A stretch of 64,000 nt of DNA from Acinetobacter sp. TGL-Y2 (lineage in GTDB: Bacteria > Pseudomonadota > Gammaproteobacteria > Pseudomonadales > Moraxellaceae). The stretch's first letter is position 1, and every line of letters begins with the position of its first letter. Positions 56,764 through 64,000 of this stretch are shown piece after piece. The notes under the pieces were generated by a model. The model saw only the letters and a program-made list of their open reading frames with translations, made no database searches and was not told the origin of the DNA. The position numbers and the translations under genes are program-made. The DNA lies in the NCBI RefSeq assembly GCF_001612555.1, contig NZ_CP015110.1, forward strand, positions 1,550,001 to 1,614,000, written 5' to 3'.

Positions 56764-59703
56764 ATGACAGTAGATGTTACTGAAACCATTTCTCACACCG
56801 TTCATCCTGCGTTTCAGTTGGTACGTCAACATCATGTAGCCGCTTTAGATATATTGGTTTCTGAATACAAACACAAAGAGACTGACGCCATTCATTATCA
56901 TTTGGCTACAGAGCATGACGAAAATGTATTCTTGGTTGCCTTTCGTACCCAGCCCATGGATTCAAAAGGTGAGGCGCATATTTTAGAGCATACCGCTTTA
57001 TGTGGCTCAGAAAAATTCCCAGTGCGTGACCCATTTTTCCTCATGATTCGCCGTTCGCTCAACACCTTTATGAATGCGTTTACCGCAGCAGATTGGACTG
57101 CGTATCCATTTGCAACCCAAAACAAAAAAGATTTCCAAAATTTATTGTCTGTTTATTTAGATGCAGCCTTCGCGGCAAATTTGAATCCACTTGATTTCGC
57201 TCAAGAAGGCATTCGTATTGAACTTGAAAATGGCGAGCCTGTGTATAAGGGTATAGTTTTTAATGAAATGAAAGGGGCGATGAGCGCACCTTCAGATCAG
57301 TTATACCATCAGCTTGCACATCATTTATTTCCTAAAACCACGTATCACTACAACTCAGGTGGTGATCCAAAAGATATTCCAGATTTAACTTACCAAGAGT
57401 TAGTCGATTTCTATAAGTCACATTACCATCCAAGTAATGCCATCTTTATGACCTTTGGTAATCAATCTGCTTATGATCTGCAAGAGCAATTTGAAACTTT
57501 AGCACTGTCTAAGTTTAAAAAAGGTCAAACCCTACGTTCTGTTGCAGAACATCGTCTTAGCGCACCAATCGCAGTAACAGAAACCTACGCCGTAGATGCG
57601 GAAGATTTAACCGACAAAACCTATCATGTCCTGTCTTGGTTATTGCCCGAATCAAGTGATATCAAACTTCGTCTCGGTTTGCGTTTGGCGGAAGGTATTT
57701 TACTTGAAGATTCAGCTTCACCTTTACGTCATTACTTAGAAACCTGTGGTTATGCACAGTCGACCGGTCCAATTATGGGACTCGATGACTCTAATTTTGA
57801 AATGACCTTCTACTGTGGCATCCAAGGTTCTAATGCAGAACATGCAGAAACTTTTAAAAATGGTGTGATGGGTATTTTGGAAGAGGTGGCGTCTAAGCCT
57901 GTCGACCCTGCCATGGTGGATGCGATTTTACATCAAATTGAATTACATCAACGTGAAATTGGCGGTGATGGTACGCCGTATGGTTTAAGCCTGATTTTAA
58001 ATGGCTTAGGCAGTGCGATTCATCATAATGATCCAGTCGACGTCTGGGATGTCGATTCCACCATCGAGCAAATCAAAATTGAGCTGAAAGATCCCATGTG
58101 GCTTTCAAACTTAATTAAAACGCATTTGATTGATAACCCACATCGTGTGCAATTGACTTTGGTGCCAGATGCAACCAAATCGGCTAAAGAAGCTGAGGCT
58201 GAAAAAGCACGTTTGGCAGAGATTGGAGCCAATCTGACAGAGGCTGATAAAGCTGAAATTGTGAAACAAACCGATGCTTTAAATTTACGTCAAGCGACAC
58301 CTGATAATTTAGATTTATTGCCAAAGGTGGGTTTAGAAGATATTCCTGCTGAGCTTGCAATTGTCCAAGGTCAGCTGCGTGAAATTATTTCTAATCAAAT
58401 GGATATGCCTTTAAATCTGTACCATGCTGGTACAAATGGTATTTATTATCAACAAGTAATTATTGATATTCCTAAAGAAATTTTGAAATCGCCGTATTTT
58501 AACTTATTGTCTATTTTAATGGGTGAAGTAGGTGCGGGTCAGTACGATTACTTAGAGTTGCAACAACTACAAACCGCAGTCAGTGGTGGTTTGGGTATGG
58601 GGGCTTCACTACGTAGTCAGGTCAATGATAAAGGTCAGATTAGTGCATTTTTGACTCTAACCACTAAATCATTGGCAGATAAACTCGATACCATTGAGTT
58701 ATTAAAGCTTGCGTTTGAACAGCTTCGTTTCGATGAAAAAGACCGTATTATTGAGTTATTACAACAACGCAAAACCCGCTGGGCGTCGCGTTTGTCAGGT
58801 TCTGGTCACAGTTATGCGATGCAAATCGCATCACGTAATATGAGTGCTTTAGCTGAGCGTGATTATCATATTACGGGTTTAGGCGCATTGAACTGGTTGA
58901 GTGACTTGGTTGCTAAAATCGAGAAAGATGACACCGCTTATGCGCAGCTAATCGAAGAGTTACAATCTATCCATCGTGCGTTATTACGTGCACCGAAGCA
59001 GTTCTTATTGGTGTGTGAAGAGCATCATTCAGATCGTTTGGTAGAAGAAATCCAAAATGTATGGGATAAATTAGCCATTGATCCAAAACCTGCCAGCATT
59101 ACTGAGGTTCATTTTGAAAATAGCAGTGCTGACCAAGCATGGTTGATTCAAGCCAATGTTCAATTTTGTGCAGCAGCTTATCCTGCGGTAGATGTATCTC
59201 ATCCAGATGCCGCACCACTCATGGTGCTTGCAGGTTATTTACGTAATGGTTTCTTACACAGTGCCATTCGTGAGAAAGGCGGAGCTTACGGCGGTGGTGC
59301 AAGCTACGACGGCAATGCGTGCTCATTCCGTTTCTATAGCTATCGTGATCCACGCTTAGCTGAAACATTTAAAGACTTTGAAGCCAGTATTGATTGGTTA
59401 ATGAACACTGAACAATTGCCGCATCAACTTGAAGAAGCGATTCTAGGTTTAGTTTCAGGTATGGATAAACCAGGTTCACCTGCAGGTGAGGCAATTACGG
59501 CATGTTATGCCTTGTTGCATGGTCGGACACCGGCATTTAGAAAAATGTTGCGAGAGCGTCTGTTGAAAGTCAATTTGGAAGATTTGCAACGTGTTGCGAA
59601 ACAGTATTTGATTGAGCAAAAGCCAACCAAGGCTGTGGTTGCACCGATTGCGAAAAAAGAAATATTAGAGCAATTAGGTTTTGAAATAAAACAAGTAAAT
59701 TAA
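56764..59703 (+). CDS. PreP-like M16C zinc metalloprotease
   Basis: About 979 residues, the length of eukaryotic and bacterial presequence-protease-type enzymes. The inverted zinc motif HILEH (His72, Glu75, His76) sits in AHILEHTALCGSEKFPVRDP, with the PFFLMIRRSLNTFMNAFTA segment typical of the M16C subfamily. The whole M16C peptidase layout of two linked halves is present (SAIREKGGAYGGGASYDG in the second). There is no signal peptide, so it acts in the cytosol on small peptides. ATG 56764 follows TTGGAGC. Confidence 0.93.
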   Translation: MTVDVTETISHTVHPAFQLVRQHHVAALDILVSEYKHKETDAIHYHLATEHDENVFLVAFRTQPMDSKGEAHILEHTALCGSEKFPVRDPFFLMIRRSLNTFMNAFTAADWTAYPFATQNKKDFQNLLSVYLDAAFAANLNPLDFAQEGIRIELENGEPVYKGIVFNEMKGAMSAPSDQLYHQLAHHLFPKTTYHYNSGGDPKDIPDLTYQELVDFYKSHYHPSNAIFMTFGNQSAYDLQEQFETLALSKFKKGQTLRSVAEHRLSAPIAVTETYAVDAEDLTDKTYHVLSWLLPESSDIKLRLGLRLAEGILLEDSASPLRHYLETCGYAQSTGPIMGLDDSNFEMTFYCGIQGSNAEHAETFKNGVMGILEEVASKPVDPAMVDAILHQIELHQREIGGDGTPYGLSLILNGLGSAIHHNDPVDVWDVDSTIEQIKIELKDPMWLSNLIKTHLIDNPHRVQLTLVPDATKSAKEAEAEKARLAEIGANLTEADKAEIVKQTDALNLRQATPDNLDLLPKVGLEDIPAELAIVQGQLREIISNQMDMPLNLYHAGTNGIYYQQVIIDIPKEILKSPYFNLLSILMGEVGAGQYDYLELQQLQTAVSGGLGMGASLRSQVNDKGQISAFLTLTTKSLADKLDTIELLKLAFEQLRFDEKDRIIELLQQRKTRWASRLSGSGHSYAMQIASRNMSALAERDYHITGLGALNWLSDLVAKIEKDDTAYAQLIEELQSIHRALLRAPKQFLLVCEEHHSDRLVEEIQNVWDKLAIDPKPASITEVHFENSSADQAWLIQANVQFCAAAYPAVDVSHPDAAPLMVLAGYLRNGFLHSAIREKGGAYGGGASYDGNACSFRFYSYRDPRLAETFKDFEASIDWLMNTEQLPHQLEEAILGLVSGMDKPGSPAGEAITACYALLHGRTPAFRKMLRERLLKVNLEDLQRVAKQYLIEQKPTKAVVAPIAKKEILEQLGFEIKQVN

Positions 59704-59721
59704 ATCATTGGGGAGATTTTT

Positions 59722-60870
59722 ATGACGTTCAAACTCATTGAACGTACTCCATTAAAACTGAGCATCTTAACAGTGCTCAGTTTTTGGGGTGTGAATAGTG
59801 CATTTGCTGTAGATGGAATGCCTGCAAATCCGTCCACGGCTGAGGCATGTGCGGCTTTAGAGTCCAATGCAGATCGTTTGGCATGTTATGATGTTTTGTT
59901 TAAAGCGCCAGATGCCCAGCGTCCAATGCTGGTGTCAGATAAACAAGCAGCCAATGAGATTGAAAAATCAGTTGCAGCGCCTGAAACCTTGAAAGCTAAA
60001 ATTGAGCAGAAAGTAGATACACTGTTTACTGTGGAAGGGCCAAAAATCACGCCAAATACTTCATTGTTAGATAAACGATGGGAATTGGCGGCAGACAGTA
60101 AGCTTGGCACATGGAACATTCGTGCGCATGAGCCTGTGTATTTGTTGCCAGGTTTTTGGACATCAGATAAAAATGAGCAACCTGAAAGTCCGAATGAAAA
60201 GAATTCACTTCCTGCAGATCAAAATTTAAAATCAATGGAAGCTAAATTTCAGCTTTCATTAAAGACCAAAGCACTGGAAAATCTGATTGGTGATAATGGC
60301 GATGTGTGGTTGGGTTATACTCAGTCGTCACGTTGGCAGGTTTATAATGAAGAAGAATCGCGTCCTTTTCGTGAAACTAACTATGAGCCAGAAGCAAGTT
60401 TGGTGTTTCGTACCAATTATGAGTTGCTCGGTTTAAATGGACGTTTATTAGGGCTAACCTTTAACCATCAATCTAATGGCCGTTCAGATCCGCTGTCACG
60501 TAGTTGGAACCGTGTGATGCTCAATGTGGGCTTAGAGCGTGGTAACTTCGCGATGATGATCCGTCCTTGGTATCGTATTGAAGAAGATGCTAAAGATGAC
60601 AACAACCCTGACATTAAAAATTATGTTGGTCGTGGTGACTTAACTTCATTCTATCGCTGGAATGATCATGAATTTTCACTGATGTTACGTCACTCCTTAA
60701 AAGGTGGTGATGACTCTCATGGTGCTGTACAGTTTGACTGGGCATTTCCAATCAGTGGTAAGTTGCGTGGTCACTTCCAGCTATTTGATGGCTACGGTGA
60801 AAGCTTGATTGATTATAATCACCGTGCCACTTATGTGGGCTTAGGTGTTTCCTTGATGAATTGGTTCTAA
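59722..60870 (+). CDS. pldA: Outer-membrane phospholipase A
   Basis: 382 residues with a signal peptide (residues 1-29, ending FA) and a beta-barrel C-terminal part. The catalytic segment NHQSNGRSDPLSRSWNR contains the catalytic His and Ser and matches PldA. The protein ends in SLMNWF with terminal Phe. It hydrolyses misplaced phospholipids in the outer leaflet as a calcium-dependent dimer. An N-terminal extension of about 100 residues precedes the barrel; it includes ACAALESNADRLACYDVLF with a Cys pair. That is longer than the 289-residue E. coli enzyme. Confidence 0.94.
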   Translation: MTFKLIERTPLKLSILTVLSFWGVNSAFAVDGMPANPSTAEACAALESNADRLACYDVLFKAPDAQRPMLVSDKQAANEIEKSVAAPETLKAKIEQKVDTLFTVEGPKITPNTSLLDKRWELAADSKLGTWNIRAHEPVYLLPGFWTSDKNEQPESPNEKNSLPADQNLKSMEAKFQLSLKTKALENLIGDNGDVWLGYTQSSRWQVYNEEESRPFRETNYEPEASLVFRTNYELLGLNGRLLGLTFNHQSNGRSDPLSRSWNRVMLNVGLERGNFAMMIRPWYRIEEDAKDDNNPDIKNYVGRGDLTSFYRWNDHEFSLMLRHSLKGGDDSHGAVQFDWAFPISGKLRGHFQLFDGYGESLIDYNHRATYVGLGVSLMNWF

Positions 60871-60876
60871 ACCATT

Positions 60877-60904
60877 AAAAGCCACTCTGTAGAGTGGCTT
60901 TTTT
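60877..60904 (+). terminator. Rho-independent terminator of pldA
   Basis: AAAAGCCACTCT pairs with AGAGTGGCTTTT around a GT loop and is followed by T residues. Confidence 0.9.
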
Positions 60905-60999
60905 ATGTGCCAATATTTCACCTGTTGTTGTATTATTAGACAATACACCTAATTTTGCTAAGATAGATCTGCATCTTTTGAGATGCTAAAGAGGTGATT

Positions 61000-61260
61000 A
61001 TGTCAACATTCGTGACCATAAAAACAACAGTACTTGAAGAAGCCCAAATTCCGATGCTTGCCGTTCATGCATTTCATCAGGCTTTTAAACATGCCTCTAA
61101 AACCCATGAAACAGTTGTGTATGCAGAAAATAATCAACTTTTAAAAAAATTAGAAAATGGCGATGTAATCGTTCTAAAAGGTCTGCAAAATGCCTATAGC
61201 ACCCCGACTTTGAAGCAGGATGCATTAAAGCGTAAAAGAAAATCGACTGCTATGGCTTAA
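61000..61260 (+). CDS. Probable antitoxin-like small protein upstream of zeta-like toxin
   Basis: 86 residues. ATG 61000 follows the strong AAGAGGTG site. The sequence is helical and charged, ends in DALKRKRKSTAMA, and has no known DNA-binding motif that I can assign. Its stop is 3 bases before the toxin start in the same frame, the usual toxin-antitoxin spacing. Identification as antitoxin rests on position and size only. Confidence 0.65.
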   Translation: MSTFVTIKTTVLEEAQIPMLAVHAFHQAFKHASKTHETVVYAENNQLLKKLENGDVIVLKGLQNAYSTPTLKQDALKRKRKSTAMA

Positions 61261-61263
61261 GCG

Positions 61264-61975
61264 TTGCTCCACCCCCGCATTCGAATGTTCGCAGGTCCAA
61301 ACGGATCTGGAAAAAGCACCATTATTCGATATTTATTGCCGCATCAGATTGGCATATATTTAAATGCTGATGATTTAGAGCAGCAGCTGAGAGTGAATCA
61401 ACGGCTCGATCTAAAAACCTATCATTCATCTCTATCTGCACCAGCATTACTTCACTTCTTAAAATCTAAAAGCAAGCTCAAAGATGGTATAACTACGCCT
61501 TTACTCAGCGCACACACTATTGTAGGTCACTCAAATACGCTTCAATTTGACGTAATCGACTTAGCAGCGCGAATTATTGATTATATCCGTTTCAAGTTTC
61601 TTGGTCTTAAAATCAGTTTTACTTTCGAAACGGTCATGTCCCATCAGAGCAAGATTGATTTCCTAGCACAGGCTCAAGCCCAAGGCTTTAGAACCTATTT
61701 ATATTATGTGGCGACCGTTGATCCACAGATTAATATTGGACGGGTGCAAACGGGTGGACATATTGTGCCAGAGCATAAGATTGTAGAGCGTTATCATCGA
61801 AGTTTAAGCTTGTTAATGTCGGCAAATTGAACATAGTGACCGAAGTTACTTTTTTGATAACTCCAGTAACGGTCAGATTGCGTCATTTCTGGCTGAAATT
61901 GAGTCGGCTGAAGTATTAAATAAACAGTATCCAAGATGGTTTGTGGAGCATATATTATCCGAGTTTTCAGATTAA
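61264..61975 (+). pseudogene. Zeta-toxin-like kinase, frameshifted near the C-terminus
   Basis: The first 188 codons run from TTG 61264 (ATG 61285 is an alternative) to TGA 61828. They include Walker A AGPNGSGKSTIIR, FTFETVMSHQSKIDF and YLYYVATVDPQINIGRVQTGG, which are the zeta-toxin kinase elements. The -1 frame beyond resumes as IEHSDRSYFFDNSSNGQIAS with a family-like ending up to TAA 61975. A single extra A in GCAAATTG at about 61824-61827 explains the break. The lost tail has about 50 residues with the DNS motif, so the toxin is probably inactive unless the sequence has an error. Confidence 0.82.
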
Positions 61976-62010
61976 ACGCTCAACAAGCCGCATGAGAGTT
62001 ATGTTTTAAA

Positions 62011-63903
62011 TCAACGCTCATTTTTTGAACGACTCATCTGCTCCAATAGTGAATCAGCTTTAAATGTGCCTGTAAGCCTAAGGGCTCTCATTTCTTGAGC
62101 TTGAGGGCTCATAAACAATAAAGTCGGCGGTCCTAAAATTTCATATTTCTTTAAGATGACATCTTGTGATGCATCATATTGAGACAAGTCGAGTTTAATC
62201 AGATAGACATCTTTTAAAGCCGTTTGAACATCAGACCTTGGAAAGACTTCTTTTTCAATCGGTTGGCAAGCTACACACCAATCTGCATAGACATCAATCA
62301 GGCTAGATTGACCCAAGCGCTTCGCCTCAGCTAAAGCGAGTTCAAGTTCATCGGGCGTGCTGACTCTTTTCCATATCAGCTGATTGACGTCATTTTTTTG
62401 AATTTGCGTGTTTTGATAGCTTTGCTGAGCATACCAAATACTTGAAATCAAACTCATACAGATCAAAATACCGAAAAGAATCTTCAAAAATAAAGTCTGA
62501 GATTGAATCAACATTTTAATTAAATAGATCGTTAAACTGAGGAAAACCAAAGCAATTAAGGCGTAATACAGCATATTACTCAGTAAAGGCTGAATAAAAT
62601 AAATCGCCATGTCCAACATCATGAAGCCAAAACCCACTTTCAGATGGTTCATCCACGTGCCTGGCTTAGGCAGAAGACGTGAGCCAAATACACTAGCAAT
62701 AAATAAGGGAAGTCCTAAACCCAAACCCAAAATAAATAAATACAATCCGCCTAGAAACGCACTTTGACTTTGTGACACAAACAGCAGTGCACCCGCAAGC
62801 GGCGCACTCATACATGGACCAATGATCAGCGCAGAAAGTGCACCCATAATCACGGTACCAATAAAAGTACCGGCTTGCTGTCGATTCTGAAATTGATTGA
62901 GTTTTTGCGTGAAGGCATGGGGAAGGGAAAGGTTAAACAGCCCAAATAAATTCAATGCAAAAATAACAAACATAGCGGCAAATATAGACAAAACAAGTGG
63001 GCTTTGAAACCAGCGCTGAAAACTATAACCAATCTCTGCAACCACAATGCCCATTAAACTATAGACCAAAGCCATACTGACAATAAAGTTTGCCGCAACC
63101 GCCGCGGCTTTCAAACCAGACTGACGTTGAATGATGAGTGTCGATAAAATAGGAATCAAAGGTAATGAGCAGGGTAGAAATGCCAGTAAAATCCCCAAAC
63201 CAAAGAAAATGAGCAAATTTAAAAATAAGGAATCTTCAGTAAGTAAATTGAAAAATGAGCGATCATCATTCCATTGTAATGATGATATGTCGTCAATTGC
63301 GTAAGTGTTTTTATTGGGCTCGCTAAAGTCTTTATTAAAGGCTTGCTGATCTTGTGTGGTTAACTCAGTGGCTGAGGTCGTTGAAGTTAACTGAGCACTA
63401 TTCGACAATGAACCAGAACTTAAAGGGTTTAATGCATTATTTAAGCGAGATGGATTCGATTGTGGAATTAAACCCTCTCGGTCTGTCACTAGAGTTTGCC
63501 GTTGTAAGGGATAACATAGACCATCTTTCGAACAACCTTGCCACTGAACTTGATATTCAGTATTGGGCTGTACGCTCAACTCAGCTGTGACTTGATTATA
63601 ATGGACTTCAGTCAGACCAAAAGTAGGATCTTGTTTTTGTTCCCCTGCAGGAAGCTTAAGCTTAAGCTTGAGTTTCTGATTTTGCGTTTGAACAATAAAC
63701 TGATCGTGATAAAGATAATAATGCGGAGCGATATCCCATTTTAATTGTATGGATTCTTTGGATAAGGATTCTGAGGAAAATTGAAATGCTTGATCTGCGC
63801 TTAAAAAGGTAGAATTTGCATGACTCACCGTGTTAATCATGCTGCCTATACTGAGAGTGCTGAAGAGAGCAAAACTGATTGTAGCTAGAGTACGCAAATT
63901 CAA
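62011..63903 (-). CDS. dsbD: Thiol:disulfide interchange protein DsbD
   Basis: 630 residues in three parts. The N-terminal periplasmic domain has the Cys pair CSKDGLC (Cys124, Cys130). The membrane domain (eight helices) has Cys residues in FLPCSLPLIP and IGPCMSAPLAGAL. The C-terminal thioredoxin-like domain has YADWCVACQ. It passes electrons from thioredoxin in the cytosol to DsbC, DsbG and cytochrome-maturation proteins. The start is a TTG: 63903 has only a short gap after AGGA, and TTG 63897 is better spaced. The zeta-like locus converges on it. Confidence 0.95.
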   Translation of the reverse strand: MNLRTLATISFALFSTLSIGSMINTVSHANSTFLSADQAFQFSSESLSKESIQLKWDIAPHYYLYHDQFIVQTQNQKLKLKLKLPAGEQKQDPTFGLTEVHYNQVTAELSVQPNTEYQVQWQGCSKDGLCYPLQRQTLVTDREGLIPQSNPSRLNNALNPLSSGSLSNSAQLTSTTSATELTTQDQQAFNKDFSEPNKNTYAIDDISSLQWNDDRSFFNLLTEDSLFLNLLIFFGLGILLAFLPCSLPLIPILSTLIIQRQSGLKAAAVAANFIVSMALVYSLMGIVVAEIGYSFQRWFQSPLVLSIFAAMFVIFALNLFGLFNLSLPHAFTQKLNQFQNRQQAGTFIGTVIMGALSALIIGPCMSAPLAGALLFVSQSQSAFLGGLYLFILGLGLGLPLFIASVFGSRLLPKPGTWMNHLKVGFGFMMLDMAIYFIQPLLSNMLYYALIALVFLSLTIYLIKMLIQSQTLFLKILFGILICMSLISSIWYAQQSYQNTQIQKNDVNQLIWKRVSTPDELELALAEAKRLGQSSLIDVYADWCVACQPIEKEVFPRSDVQTALKDVYLIKLDLSQYDASQDVILKKYEILGPPTLLFMSPQAQEMRALRLTGTFKADSLLEQMSRSKNER

Positions 63904-64000
63904 AAATCCTAAATCATACAGAAGAGGTGAGTAACATCACTATCATGAGGGATGAATATAAGCTTAAATCACTAAAAAATAAACCACTCACGGATGCAAC

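Overview
This 64 kb window comes from a low-GC gammaproteobacterial chromosome, almost certainly Acinetobacter. The support is a complete rRNA operon with Acinetobacter-like 16S sequence, a cytochrome bd operon with both CydX and CydP small subunits, and Moraxellaceae-style gene neighbourhoods (ybaB-recR, rnd-ycgL-MoxR-VWA, tandem M16 peptidases beside ftsY). Nearly all genes are chromosomal housekeeping or envelope genes. The only mobile element is one IS1-family insertion, and I see no prophage, integron or CRISPR array.

Layout. 1-9.7 kb: a partial secreted protein, ispF, a phosphatase-fold protein, a DAHP synthase, a TSUP exporter, lpxB, DUF2797 and DUF937 proteins, and a NadN-like lipoprotein. 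9.7-15.7 kb: an rrn operon (16S, tRNA-Ile, tRNA-Ala, 23S, 5S) with its promoter, processing stems and terminator. 16-18 kb: an aromatic-acid MFS transporter behind a perfect 20-bp inverted repeat, then a lipoprotein lytic transglycosylase. 18.5-24.5 kb: a six-gene minus-strand lipid cluster matching the architecture of E. coli ynbABCD (CDP-alcohol phosphotransferase, hydrolase-methyltransferase fusion, PAP2-dual-specificity phosphatase fusion, CdsA-like enzyme) plus a PlsC acyltransferase and a small membrane protein. 24.5-26 kb: ybaK split by an IS1-family element with an 8-bp target duplication. 26-35 kb: ppk, a porin, a HIT protein, a beta-hydroxyacid dehydrogenase, a PHA-synthase-like hydrolase, metZ, ybaB and recR. 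35-41 kb: rnd, ycgL, a membrane protein, a MoxR ATPase and a VWA protein, then a heavily decayed trpB copy. 41-50 kb: small proteins, an M16 peptidase pair, ftsY, a nitroreductase, a DUF2057 protein and a GNAT enzyme. 50-54 kb: cydP-cydA-cydB-cydX-ybgE. 54-64 kb: a YqiJ-like protein, a Rieske ferredoxin, a PfkB kinase, a PreP-like protease, phospholipase A, a zeta-like toxin locus with a frameshifted toxin, and dsbD.

The best candidate for an under-described system is the 18.5-24.5 kb lipid cluster. It encodes acylation, CDP activation, head-group transfer, dephosphorylation, methylation and hydrolysis in one tightly packed transcription unit, and its product is not known to me. Other points of interest are two hairpins with the same TGACGA loop upstream of 16S and 23S, the large leader palindrome before the aromatic-acid transporter, an out-of-frame ATG that shares the ribosome-binding site of the TTG-started lpxB, and three decaying genes (ybaK, trpB copy, zeta toxin). 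All functions are read from sequence motifs and family knowledge; no database search was run.
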